Shown here one piece after another: positions 9,122 to 17,178 of a stretch of 64,000 bases of DNA; position 1 is the first letter of the stretch; each line of letters begins with the position of its first letter. The translations under genes and the position numbers were made by a program. Source of the DNA: Acidimicrobiales bacterium (GTDB lineage Bacteria; Actinomycetota; Acidimicrobiia; Acidimicrobiales; SZUA-35); assembly GCA_028285495.1 (NCBI GenBank), contig JANQPB010000014.1:124001-188000 (forward strand), in the 5' to 3' direction. The notes beneath the pieces are model-generated. The model saw nothing but the letters and a program-made list of their open reading frames with translations. It was not told the origin of the DNA and made no database searches.

Positions 9122-9165
9122 GGTCATGCAACCCATATTCTAGGTTGTGAAACCTAAGCTGGCAA
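9122..9165 (-). promoter_or_regulatory. Promoter with two operator-like dyads upstream of the SnoaL-like gene
   Basis: On the minus strand, a -35 box TTGCCA (9160-9165) is 17 nt from a -10 box TAGAAT (9137-9142). A dyad TAGGTT-N4-AACCTA (9141-9156, written on the plus strand) fills the spacer. A related dyad GGTCatgcAACC (9122-9133) lies just downstream of the -10 box. Their centres are 21 bp apart, two helical turns, so two dimers would bind one DNA face and block RNA polymerase. The regulator family is unknown. Confidence 0.6.
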
Positions 9166-9207
9166 CGTGACGGCGACCACAGCCCGTTCGGGCAACCGAC
9201 GCCGGGA

Positions 9208-10053
9208 TCAGAAGCGGGCGTGCCAGTCGTAGCCCCGCTCGGCCCAGTAGTCGGGCGGGCGCTCGTTGGTGAACTCGATGGTCCCGATGCGCTTCAGCTG
9301 CTTGATGCCATAGACGATCGGCGTGGCCAGCCGGAGCGGTGCTCCGTGGAGCTGGGTCAGCGGCTCACCGTTCAGGCCCCAGGCCAACAACGTCTGCGGG
9401 TGGTGGATCATCTCCCGGTCGAGGCCGACGTAGTAGCCGTCGTCCGGCGTGCGGAGGGCCACGTACTCGTGGTCGGCCGGGACGGCGCCACTGTCGTAGT
9501 AGCGCCTGGCGAGATCGGAGAACTTGGCACCGGTCCAGCCGACGATCGTCGACCAGCCCTCGATGCACTTGTGCTCCCACACGATCTCCTCGCCGCCGAG
9601 GGCCTGGATGTCGTCGAGGGTCAGCGTCTCGATCAGCTCGCCGTCGACGCCGACGATCGACAGCTCCCAGGCGTCGAGGTCGATCTCGTCCCGGATGCCG
9701 ATCCGGCCGTTGACCCGGATGTCCTCCCGGTCGTCCTGGTCGAACGTGCGGGCCAGCCGGGTGTCGCTGCCGATCGTCGACCACAGGGCCTCGTTGCCCT
9801 CGAGGCCGGTGCGGAGGATGTCGGGCAGGTTGTCGGTCTCGGGTCGGTTCTGGATGTGCCGGAAACCGAGGTAGCCGGCGGCCATGGCCACCCCGAAGCC
9901 GAGGAACGACCGCCGGGAGCGACGCCGGTACGCGTCGGCGTCGATCGTCGGGGCCGCAGCCGCCTCCCGGTCCCACCGCTCCTGGCGGGGGTCGACTGCG
10001 GCCGGGGTCGGCTCGGTCGAGGTCGTCTCGTCTGGTGTCCGATCGTCGCTCAT
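9208..10053 (-). CDS. Molybdopterin-dependent oxidoreductase, sulfite-oxidase fold, Tat-exported
   Basis: The product (281 aa) is a SUOX/MsrP-family molybdoenzyme. A twin-arginine motif (RRSRRSFLGFG, about residues 44-54) and a hydrophobic stretch indicate folded export or membrane anchoring, after an unusually long N-terminal region. Cys163 in EHKCIEGWS matches the molybdenum-ligating cysteine. GAPLRLATPIVYGIKQLKR is the conserved C-terminal cofactor block. It overlaps the upstream cytochrome b gene by 4 nt, so the two are probably one membrane complex in which the cytochrome passes electrons from quinol, as in MsrPQ. It may repair oxidised methionine or reduce a small molecule. The substrate is inference. 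Confidence 0.83.
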   Translation of the reverse strand: MSDDRTPDETTSTEPTPAAVDPRQERWDREAAAAPTIDADAYRRRSRRSFLGFGVAMAAGYLGFRHIQNRPETDNLPDILRTGLEGNEALWSTIGSDTRLARTFDQDDREDIRVNGRIGIRDEIDLDAWELSIVGVDGELIETLTLDDIQALGGEEIVWEHKCIEGWSTIVGWTGAKFSDLARRYYDSGAVPADHEYVALRTPDDGYYVGLDREMIHHPQTLLAWGLNGEPLTQLHGAPLRLATPIVYGIKQLKRIGTIEFTNERPPDYWAERGYDWHARF

Positions 10054-11183
10054 CGTCCGGCCTCCTCATCGGTCTCGTCGGAATCGCTGGTCTCGTCGGA
10101 ATCGCTGGTATCGGAATCGCTGGTCTCGTCGGAATCGCTGGTATCGGAATCGACGGCCGGGCCGTCGACATCGGGGCCAGCGCCGCTCTCGTCGATGTCG
10201 GGCTCACCGTCGACCGGTGCGTCCGTGCCGACCCCGTCCTCGGCCGAGCCGTCGAGGACCTCCCCGTCCGCCAGGCCGTCGGCGACCTCCTCGGTCGCGG
10301 CCGGCCCACCATCGGGATCGGCGACGTCGGCGGCGTCCGGCCGCTCGGTGCCACCCTCGTCGTCGCTGGTGGCACGGCCGGCTTCCTCCGGCCCGTCTGG
10401 CTCCTCGGCGACGGCGGCGGTCGATGCGGCCGGGGCGGCGACCGTCTCCTCGGTGACCGCTGCCGCGGTACCCACCCGGGCACCGGCCGTCGCCGGCTTG
10501 AGCTCGTAGCCGGTGATCATCGAGGCGAAGTTGCGCCAGCCGGCCCTGGCCACCTGCAGGATGTGGAGCCCGAAGAAGGCGACGAGGGCGAGCGACACGG
10601 TGAAGTGGATCAGGCGGGCGAACTCGTAGCCACCGAGGATCACGACAAGGGGCCGCAGCTGGACCGGCTTGTAGATGGCGAACCCGCTGAGCAGCATCAG
10701 CGCCCCCATCACGATCACGGCGGTGTAGGCCAGCCGCTGGGCGGCGTTGTACTTGCCGTGGGCGGGGGCGTCTGAGCGGAGGTGCAGGTCGTGGGCCACG
10801 ACCTTCGGCAGCTCCCTCGGGGTGTAGCGATCGGGGGCCAGCTCCCGCCACCGGCCCGACACCGCCAGGTACACGCCGTAGGCCACCCCGTTGATGGCGA
10901 ACAGCCAGCCGAAGGTCAGGTGGTAGCCGATGCCCTTGGCCAGGCGGCGGTTGGCCTCGAAGAACTCGAAGAAGCCGTCGGGGAAGAACTCGAACCGGAA
11001 CCCGAACACGTCGATGGCGTGCACCGCGTTGGCGTTGTAGATGCGGAGCCCGGTCCACAGCATGATCGCCAGCAGCGGGAAGTTCAGCCAGTGCATCCAC
11101 CGGGTGGTGAGGCTGTGCTTGCCCCTGGCCACCCGGGCCGGCTTCGACGGCGGATCGGCCACCGTCGGCGTCGATGCGATCAT
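10050..11183 (-). CDS. Membrane cytochrome b (b561/formate dehydrogenase gamma type) with acidic repeat tail
   Basis: The product (377 aa) has about four membrane helices in residues 30-250. Likely haem-ligating histidines are in TTRWMHWLNF, GYHLTFGW and RLIHF...FGLHILQV. It would carry electrons between the quinone pool and the coupled molybdoenzyme downstream. The C-terminal third (from about residue 240) is unusual: Ala/Glu/Asp-rich, ending in a run of SD, TSDSDE repeats encoded by 15/18-bp units at 10072-10152. The start was placed at MIASTP because AAAGGGA lies 6-8 nt upstream. An in-frame codon at 11252 adds an arginine-rich segment not typical of the family. Its ATGA end couples it to the next gene. 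Confidence 0.82.
   Translation of the reverse strand: MIASTPTVADPPSKPARVARGKHSLTTRWMHWLNFPLLAIMLWTGLRIYNANAVHAIDVFGFRFEFFPDGFFEFFEANRRLAKGIGYHLTFGWLFAINGVAYGVYLAVSGRWRELAPDRYTPRELPKVVAHDLHLRSDAPAHGKYNAAQRLAYTAVIVMGALMLLSGFAIYKPVQLRPLVVILGGYEFARLIHFTVSLALVAFFGLHILQVARAGWRNFASMITGYELKPATAGARVGTAAAVTEETVAAPAASTAAVAEEPDGPEEAGRATSDDEGGTERPDAADVADPDGGPAATEEVADGLADGEVLDGSAEDGVGTDAPVDGEPDIDESGAGPDVDGPAVDSDTSDSDETSDSDTSDSDETSDSDETDEEAGR
10072..10152. repeat. 15/18-bp coding tandem repeat (Ser-Asp tail of cytochrome b)
   Basis: Four full units (10072-10089, 10090-10107, 10108-10122, 10123-10140) and a partial fifth alternate between 18 bp and 15 bp. They encode TSDSDE/TSDSD repeats at the extreme C-terminus. 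Unit lengths are multiples of three, so copy number can change without a frameshift. Confidence 0.85.
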
Positions 11184-11266
11184 CTCGATCCCTTTCGTTC
11201 TCGGTCGTCGCCGCCGGCTGCCCTCGATCCGGCGCGGCCCATCTGCGGTCAAGTCTCACCCACCAA

Positions 11267-11282
11267 ACCCCGCCGGCGGGGT
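11267..11282. repeat. 16-bp perfect GC palindrome between divergent genes
   Basis: ACCCCGCCGGCGGGGT is perfectly self-complementary and lies between the divergent cytochrome b and transketolase genes. It may be a regulator site or a small hairpin. No other signal is clear in this 193-bp space apart from the ribosome site of the cytochrome gene. Confidence 0.4.
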
Positions 11283-11376
11283 GATCCTGTTCCCCGATCG
11301 CCCCGGTTTCTCAGATGTTCACCTGGGCGGTGCCGTCGGTGGCGGGGTGGCAGCGTCGTTGCCACACTGGGCAACG

Positions 11377-13920
11377 ATGACGGACACGACGAGAGCCACC
11401 CCCGACCTCGAGGTGTTGCAGGAGATCGAGCGGCGGCTGCTGTGGCTGTCGACCCGGATCGTCGACGAGGCCAATCGCCGCCCCCAGGACCGCTCCGAGG
11501 TGAAGGCCGGGGGGCATCAGGCGTCCTCGGCCTCGATGGTGTCGATCATGACCGCACTGTGGTTCGGCCACATCGGCGGGGCCGACAAGGTGGCGGTGAA
11601 GCCCCACGCCTCGCCGGTCTACCACGCCATCAAGTACCTGACCGGCGAGCTCGACCGCTCGTACCTGCCGACGCTGCGGCAGCGGGGCGGGCTCCAGGCC
11701 TACCCGTCGAGGACCAAGGATCCGGACGTGGCCGATTTCTCGACCGGTTCGGTCGGCCTCGGGGCGGTCGCCCCCCTGTTCTCGGCCCTCACCCGGCGCT
11801 ACACCGATCACCGCTTCGGCCCGGCCCCCGATATCCGGTCGACCAACGGTGGCTCGGCCCCGGGCCCGCCGTCGGCTCGATTCACCGCGGACGGCCCGCC
11901 GTCGGCTCGATTCACCGCGGACGGCTCGCCGTCGGCTCGATTCATCGCGGACGGCCCGCCGTCGGCTCGATTCACCGCGGACGGCCCGCCGTCGGCTCGA
12001 TTCATTGCGCTCGTCGGCGACGCCGAGCTCGACGAGGGCAACGTGTGGGAGGCGGTGTCGGAGCCGGCGACCGAGGGCCTCGGCTCGTTCACCATGGTGG
12101 TCGACCTCAACCGCCAGAGCCTCGACCGGGTCATCCCGAACATCGCCGCGGCACGGCTGGAGCGGTTCTTCCACCACGCCGGCTGGCACGTCGTCGAGGC
12201 CAAGTACGGCTCGAAGCTTCGGGCGGCGTTCGCCGATCCGGGGGGCGGCGCCCTCCGGCGACACATCGATGCCATGCCGAACGAGGCCTACCAGCAGCTC
12301 TTCGGGCTCGACGGCGACCTGCTGCGGGCCACGTTCCTTGCCGGGGCCGACCTGTCGGTCGTCCGCCTGGCCGACCAGTACGACAACGACCAGCTCAAGT
12401 CGCTCATCACCGATCTCGGGGGCCACGACCTCGGGCTGCTGCTCGACGCCTTCGACGAGTGCGACCGGATCGACGACAAGCCGAGCGTCGTGTTCGCCTA
12501 CACGATCAAGGGGTGGGGCCTGCCGATGGCCGGCGATCCGCTCAACCACGCCGCCCTCCTCACCGTCGACCAGATCGACGAGCTGCGGTCGACCACCGGC
12601 CTGACGGTCGACACCGAGTGGGACCGCTTCGATCCCGGCTCGCCGGCCGGGCGGGTCTGCGCTGCGGTCGGCGGCGACCTGAACAACCCGAAGCCGATGC
12701 CCCGCCCCGCCCCGCCGGTACCGGCGGCGGCCCGACCCCCGGTGACCTCGGGCCTGGTCTCGTCCCAGGAGGCGTTCGGGCGGGTCCTGGCCAGCCTCGG
12801 CGACGTCGACGGGGTGGCCGAGCGGTTGGTCACCACCGCCCCGGACGTCTCGATCTCGACCAACCTCGGGGGCTGGATCAACAAGGTCGGCGTCTACGCC
12901 CCGACCGAGCGAGACGACCACGGCGGCGCCGACCGCCTCCTCAAGTGGGCGCCGTCGCCGTCTGGTCAGCACATCGAGCTCGGCATCTCGGAGATGAACC
13001 TCTTCATGCTGCTCGGCCAGCTCGGCTTGGCCCACGACCACCACGGGCAGCACCTGCTCCCGATCGGTGCGGTCTACGACCCGTTTGTGCTCCGTGGCCT
13101 CGACGCCCTGATCTACGCCCTCTACAACGGGGCCCGGTTCGTGGTCGCCGGCACCCCGTCCGGAGTCACGCTCGCCCCCGAGGGCGGAGCCCACCAGTCG
13201 ACGATCACCCCGTCGGTCGGGCTCGAGCTGCCCGGCCTGACCTACGCCGAGCCGGCGTTCGCCACCGAGGTCGACTGGCTGCTGTGCGACGCCATCGACC
13301 AGCTCAGCCGACCAGACGGCGGCGCCGGCTACCTCCGGCTGTCCACCCGCCCGATCGACCAGGCCCCGTTCGCCGCCGCTCTCGAGCGCCTCGGCGAGGT
13401 GTCGCTGCGCAACCAGGTGCTGGCCGGCGGCTACCGGATACGCGAGTCGGCGCTCGGTGCCACCGCCGAGGACACCGGCGGCCCCGGGGTCGACGGACCG
13501 CCGCCGGGGGTGACGCTGATCAGCACCGGGGTGATGGTCGTCGAGGCCCTGGCCGCGGCCGAGGCGCTCGGGGCCGAGGGCGTGGCTGCCACCGTCGTCC
13601 ACCTGACCAGCCCGGATCGGGTCTACCGCTCCTGGCAGGGCGGCCATGCAACGGCGGTGGCCGGGGCCAGCGCCGTCCGTCGACCGAGCCACCTCCACCG
13701 GCTCGTCCCGGCGGCCGAGCGGAGCCGGCCGGTGGTTGCGGTCCAGGACGGGGCCAGCCACGGGCTGGCCTGGATCGGCTCCGCCCTCGGCACCCGCCAG
13801 ATCAGCCTCGGGGTCGACCGGTTCGGCGAGTCGGGAACGATCGCCGACCTCTACGAGCTCGCCGGCATCTCGGTCGAGAGCGTCGTCAACGCCGCCCTGA
13901 TCGCCGTCAACGAGGGCTGA
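11377..13920 (+). CDS. Transketolase-like thiamine-diphosphate enzyme with an inserted repeat block
   Basis: The product (847 aa) is of the transketolase / pyruvate dehydrogenase E1 (AceE-like) family, which uses thiamine diphosphate to move two-carbon units or decarboxylate 2-oxoacids. Conserved parts are GGHQASSASM, DFSTGSVGLGAVAPLF, the cofactor motif GDAELDEG (Gly214-Asp215), NRQSLDR, and the central and C-terminal transketolase domains with ELGISEMNLFMLLGQLG. A block at residues 163-211 with five repeats of GPPSARFTAD is inserted just before the cofactor motif and ends by merging with the expected RFIALVGDAE sequence. It makes the protein longer than is usual for the family. The ATG is the first good start, and its leader lacks a clear ribosome site. 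Confidence 0.85.
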   Translation: MTDTTRATPDLEVLQEIERRLLWLSTRIVDEANRRPQDRSEVKAGGHQASSASMVSIMTALWFGHIGGADKVAVKPHASPVYHAIKYLTGELDRSYLPTLRQRGGLQAYPSRTKDPDVADFSTGSVGLGAVAPLFSALTRRYTDHRFGPAPDIRSTNGGSAPGPPSARFTADGPPSARFTADGSPSARFIADGPPSARFTADGPPSARFIALVGDAELDEGNVWEAVSEPATEGLGSFTMVVDLNRQSLDRVIPNIAAARLERFFHHAGWHVVEAKYGSKLRAAFADPGGGALRRHIDAMPNEAYQQLFGLDGDLLRATFLAGADLSVVRLADQYDNDQLKSLITDLGGHDLGLLLDAFDECDRIDDKPSVVFAYTIKGWGLPMAGDPLNHAALLTVDQIDELRSTTGLTVDTEWDRFDPGSPAGRVCAAVGGDLNNPKPMPRPAPPVPAAARPPVTSGLVSSQEAFGRVLASLGDVDGVAERLVTTAPDVSISTNLGGWINKVGVYAPTERDDHGGADRLLKWAPSPSGQHIELGISEMNLFMLLGQLGLAHDHHGQHLLPIGAVYDPFVLRGLDALIYALYNGARFVVAGTPSGVTLAPEGGAHQSTITPSVGLELPGLTYAEPAFATEVDWLLCDAIDQLSRPDGGAGYLRLSTRPIDQAPFAAALERLGEVSLRNQVLAGGYRIRESALGATAEDTGGPGVDGPPPGVTLISTGVMVVEALAAAEALGAEGVAATVVHLTSPDRVYRSWQGGHATAVAGASAVRRPSHLHRLVPAAERSRPVVAVQDGASHGLAWIGSALGTRQISLGVDRFGESGTIADLYELAGISVESVVNAALIAVNEG
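11863..12009. repeat. 30-bp coding tandem repeat inside the transketolase gene
   Basis: Five units in phase with the reading frame (11863-11892, 11893-11922, 11923-11952, 11953-11982, 11983-12009) encode GPPSARF[T/I]A[D]. The units differ by only a few bases. The last unit ends in the native sequence that leads into the thiamine-diphosphate motif, so the array looks like expansion of a short native segment or capture of a mobile short repeat. Confidence 0.9.
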
Positions 13921-13941
13921 CGCCGGCCGCCAAGCGGACGA

Positions 13942-14760
13942 TCAGTCCGGCGTGGCACCGTTGGCGTCGGCGTCGGCCCGGTGCAGCACGACCTGGGGGA
14001 AGGGGATGGTGATCTCGTTCTCGCGCAGGGTCTCGTGGATCGTGATGGCGGCCTCGCTGACCACCCGCCGGGCCAGCGCCTCCTCGGCCGGATGCCAGAT
14101 CTCGGCCTCCATGTCGATCCCCGAGTCGGCGAAGCCCCGGACGACGACCATCACCGGAGGGTCGCTGGCGACGCCATCGACCCGGCCGAGGGCCCGACGC
14201 AGCACCCGCTGGGCGCTGCGCAGATCGGAGTCGTAGGAGACCTGGAAGCCGATCAGGGTCCGGCGGGGGTCGTCCGCCGTGAGGTTGACCAGGTTCTGGT
14301 CGAGGACCCGCATGTTGGGCACGTAGGACGAGTTGCCGTCGAAGTCACGGATCTCGACCGCCCGGTGGCTGATGTCGATGACGGTGCCCGAGATGCCGTT
14401 CGTCGTGATCTCGTCGCCTGGCCGGAACGCCCTGGTCCCGTGCAGCAGGATCGAGCCGACGAAGTTGGCGAACAGCGGCTGGAGGGCGACGGCGACGATC
14501 AGGCCGGAGATCCCGAGCCCACCGAGGAGCGGCCGTACCTCGACCTGGAGCACGCCGAGGATGTAGACGGCGGCCAGGACCGTGATGACGCCCATCAGGA
14601 CCCGCCGGATCATGTCGGCGGTGTAGTCCCGCACCATGACCCGGCTGACCAGCACCCGCTGGACCCGATGGAGGATAGTGAACAGGGCCAGCGTGACGAA
14701 CAGGATCACACCGATACCGACCAATTGGCCGACGGTCACCCCGATCACTTCATCCGACAT
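13942..14760 (-). CDS. MscS-family mechanosensitive channel
   Basis: The product (272 aa) is a small-conductance mechanosensitive channel that relieves osmotic pressure. Three membrane segments occur in residues 5-130: a first helix (VGIGVILFVTLALFTIL), a second (RRVLMGVITVLAAVYILG), and the pore helix (GLGISGLIVAVALQPLFANFVGS). The beta domain follows with FRPGDEITTNGISGTVIDI and the NVLDQ-like PNMRVLDQNLVN. The cytoplasmic alpha/beta domain ends at IPFPQVVLH. The start was placed at MSDEVIGV, since the 20 extra residues of an in-frame upstream start are not membrane-like. It is convergent with the transketolase gene, with 21 nt between stops. Confidence 0.82.
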   Translation of the reverse strand: MSDEVIGVTVGQLVGIGVILFVTLALFTILHRVQRVLVSRVMVRDYTADMIRRVLMGVITVLAAVYILGVLQVEVRPLLGGLGISGLIVAVALQPLFANFVGSILLHGTRAFRPGDEITTNGISGTVIDISHRAVEIRDFDGNSSYVPNMRVLDQNLVNLTADDPRRTLIGFQVSYDSDLRSAQRVLRRALGRVDGVASDPPVMVVVRGFADSGIDMEAEIWHPAEEALARRVVSEAAITIHETLRENEITIPFPQVVLHRADADANGATPD

Positions 14761-14931
14761 CGAAGGCACGATGCTCGCTCCGGCTCGCTCGACACGTTCG
14801 CCGACAAGCTTGCCCGACACGGGGCCACAACCCGACCAGGAGTCCGGCGCCGGATCTTGGTGCCGTCGCCGGCTGATCCAGGGTGAGGAGGCGAGATCGC
14901 GACGAGCCGAACCCGGAACCCCCCAATCACG

Positions 14932-15168
14932 ATGTCGATCTCGGCCTTCACCGACTCGGCCGGCGACGCCGAGTTCAACCTGCAGCTGTCACGGGAGCGG
15001 GCCGAGTCGATCTGCGACGTCCACCGCGGCATCGACGTGCCCGCCGGCCAGCTCGAGTCGTTGGCCTTCGGCGAGGCCGAGCCGGTGGCCGACAACGGGA
15101 CGGAGGAGGGTCGCCGGCAGAACCGCCGGGCGATGCTGCGCCTGCTCGACGTCCTGGCCGACGGCTGA
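14932..15168 (+). pseudogene. Remnant of an OmpA/MotB C-terminal domain
   Basis: The 78-aa frame contains most of an OmpA-like peptidoglycan-binding domain: a start like the second strand of the fold (SISAFTDSAG), FNLQLSRERAESI, LAFGEAEPVADN and GRRQNRRAMLRLL. The N-terminal strand, any membrane anchor or signal, and a ribosome site are missing. It is therefore most likely a truncated fragment of a larger gene. An intact OmpA-domain gene lies at 27129-28037 and could be a relative. Confidence 0.55.
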
Positions 15169-15195
15169 GCGACCCCGTCGTCGGCGACGGCCGCA

Positions 15196-16089
15196 TCAGA
15201 CCGAGGGGTCGAGCAGTTCCTCGAACGACTGGGTGGCAACCACGCCGCCCCGGTCCAGATCGGCCAGCAGCGCCGCCTCGGTGGCCGGGCCGACGGCGCC
15301 GTCGATCGCGAGGTTGGCCCCCCGGGCCACGAGCCGGCGCTGCACCCACGACACGACGTCGGTGTCGTTGGCGAAGCGAGCGGCGAACGACGGGTCGAAC
15401 GAGTCGGTCCGGGCCACCCAGTTCTGATTCAGCACCCCCCGGGTGATCGGCCCGATGATGCCGTCGGCGGTCACGCCGATGAGCGACTGCAGCTCGCGGA
15501 TCAACTCGTCGCGGGTCGGGCCCGGGTCGCTGGCGGCCCGGTAGCGCTCGTCGACGAAGTACCAGTGGCCCCCCACCAGGAAGTAGAGCCGGGCGTTGAC
15601 CTCGCGCTGGTCGAGCGGCAGGCCGGCGATCGTCGTCTCGGTCGACGTGCCGGTCGGCACGGCGGCCAGGTCGGAGCCGCCGGCCTCGGAGCCGAGGTAG
15701 AGCCACGACGCCTGGACCTCCTGGGGCCCGAAGCTCCACCGGAACGTGGTGGTGTCGCCGGCCAGGGTGGCCCCGGGGGCCGGATCGAGCAGCTCGGGCA
15801 GGCCCGGCTCGGACGCGGCGACCCAGCGCCGGTCGACGAAGGTCCACACCCCGTCGGTGCGGTACCAGAGCCGACCGAAGACCGCGGACCCGTCGGTCGG
15901 GAGCGCGCCGCCCGACGTGGCGGTGGCCGTGCCGACGAAGCGGGCCAGGTGCTGGGAGCCGCCCTCGGTCGAGCCGGCGTACAGCCAGGCGCTCTCGATG
16001 GGGATGCCGCCGAGGTCCCATCGGAAGAGCTGGACCGAGCCGTCGAGCGTCGCCCCCTCGTCGGGGAAGGTGAAGGTCGGGTCAGCCAT
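15196..16089 (-). CDS. Two beta-sandwich repeats plus peptidoglycan-binding-like domain, unexported
   Basis: The product (297 aa) has two related 75-85-residue beta-sandwich units (about residues 8-85 and 92-175). These share FRW...SAWLYAGS..GG and RLWYRTDGVWTFVD-type motifs, known from cell-surface proteins. A C-terminal region (about 185-297) follows with repeated DG..GP.T elements (VTADGIIGPITRGVL, AIDGAVGPATEAAL), resembling PG_binding_1. No signal peptide is visible. The C-terminal region closely matches that of the amidase-like gene upstream, and the two overlap by 8 nt (ATGGCTGA). They probably act together on cell wall, with release by lysis or an unusual export route. The precise activity is unknown. 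Confidence 0.65.
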   Translation of the reverse strand: MADPTFTFPDEGATLDGSVQLFRWDLGGIPIESAWLYAGSTEGGSQHLARFVGTATATSGGALPTDGSAVFGRLWYRTDGVWTFVDRRWVAASEPGLPELLDPAPGATLAGDTTTFRWSFGPQEVQASWLYLGSEAGGSDLAAVPTGTSTETTIAGLPLDQREVNARLYFLVGGHWYFVDERYRAASDPGPTRDELIRELQSLIGVTADGIIGPITRGVLNQNWVARTDSFDPSFAARFANDTDVVSWVQRRLVARGANLAIDGAVGPATEAALLADLDRGGVVATQSFEELLDPSV

Positions 16090-17002
16090 CGGCGGGCTCC
16101 ACGAGGGCCAGGAACGATTCGGCGGTGATCACGCCGCCCCGCTGCAGGAGCGTCTTCACCGCCGCCTCGGTGCGGGGGCCGAAGATGCCGTCGACGTCGA
16201 CCGAGAAGCCGTCGCGGGCGTTGATCCTGGCCTGGACCCACTCGATGACCCGGGGGTTGTTGACGAAGGTGTCGGCCACCGAGACGTCGAACGACTCGTC
16301 GTTGCCGAGCCAGTTGCGGTTCAGTGCGGCGATGGTCAGGGGGCCGACGATGCCATCCGGCGTGGTCCCGACCAGCGACTGGAGCTGGCGGATCAGGGCG
16401 TCGCGGCCCGGCTCGTTGCCGCCGTCGGTCAGCGCCTGCTGGTAGGCGGCGAAGAAGCTCGACCACGGGAAACCGGCCCCGGGGTCGGTGCGGCGGGTCG
16501 GGTCGCGGCGGGCGTGGGAGATGAAGCCACTGGCGTCGAGCCGGTCGCTGTCGGTCTTGGTCAACAGTCGGGGCTCGGGCAGGTCGAGGCCGCGGTCGCG
16601 CAGCCACACGGCGGCGATGGCCGCCATCTGGCCGGCGGTGGTCACCAGCTCGTTTCGCGGGCTCGAGGCGAGCGACGGCCAGTCGGCGGCGTTCATGGCC
16701 AGCGAGATCCCGATGGCCCAGCGGTTGGAGCCGGTGCGGTCGTGGAACGCCTCGTTGTCGAAGCGGATGAGCTGGATGATCGAGTCGCGGTCGCCGACGA
16801 GGTGGTACGACCCGGCGCTCGACCGGCCGCGGATGAACGAGGCGACGTTCTCGGCCTTGGGATCGGGGCCGGAGGTGTCGGTGCCGCTCTCGGCGGTGTG
16901 CACCACGATGACCGACTTCACCGGGTCGCGACGACCGACCCGAAACTGGCTCCGGACCGGCGGGTTGTCTTCGAGATAGATGCCGTCGCGGACGATCGCC
17001 AT
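16082..17002 (-). CDS. Endolysin-like N-acetylmuramoyl-L-alanine amidase (Amidase_2 type)
   Basis: The product (306 aa) probably cuts the amide bond between muramic acid and the stem peptide. Residues 25-180 look like an Amidase_2 domain: VIVVHTAES (zinc ligand His35), SYHLVGDRDSIIQLI (second histidine) and ISHARRDPTRRTDPG near the third ligand. Residues 195-306 carry the same duplicated DG..GP.T wall-binding region as the downstream gene. There is no signal peptide, as in phage endolysins. A strong hairpin at 17021-17049 lies just before the start. It is followed by an 8-nt overlap with its partner gene. No holin or phage structural gene is present, so a cellular or domesticated role is also possible. 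Confidence 0.72.
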   Translation of the reverse strand: MAIVRDGIYLEDNPPVRSQFRVGRRDPVKSVIVVHTAESGTDTSGPDPKAENVASFIRGRSSAGSYHLVGDRDSIIQLIRFDNEAFHDRTGSNRWAIGISLAMNAADWPSLASSPRNELVTTAGQMAAIAAVWLRDRGLDLPEPRLLTKTDSDRLDASGFISHARRDPTRRTDPGAGFPWSSFFAAYQQALTDGGNEPGRDALIRQLQSLVGTTPDGIVGPLTIAALNRNWLGNDESFDVSVADTFVNNPRVIEWVQARINARDGFSVDVDGIFGPRTEAAVKTLLQRGGVITAESFLALVEPADG

Positions 17003-17020
17003 CGGTGCTGTGCCCCCAGG

Positions 17021-17049
17021 GGTGCCCGGCGGGCCCCGCCTCGGGCACC
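17021..17049 (-). promoter_or_regulatory. Stable hairpin in the leader of the amidase gene
   Basis: GGTGCCCG (17021-17028) pairs with CGGGCACC (17042-17049), and a nested GGCGG/CCGCC stem extends it. It lies 19-47 nt upstream of the amidase start and 19 nt beyond a weak ribosome site. It may terminate hsp20 transcripts or limit amidase translation. Confidence 0.5.
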
Positions 17050-17178
17050 GCCCCGGCGAGTGTAGTGCGGCACGACGGGGCCCCGACCGCCGTGGAGGGG
17101 GAACAGGCGGCCGAGGCCCCGACGTGATTGCTGGTGTGGTGGTGTGTGCGGTGGAGGCGGTGGATCGTCGGCGGCCGA

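Noticed and set aside
9260..11259. Arg/Pro-rich minus-strand frames overlapping the molybdoenzyme and cytochrome genes
   Set aside because: They lie in a second frame and have compositional bias. The listed genes explain the region.
15501..17048. Other minus-strand frame across the amidase pair
   Set aside because: It is an out-of-frame shadow, rich in Arg/Pro, of genes with intact amidase and wall-binding motifs.
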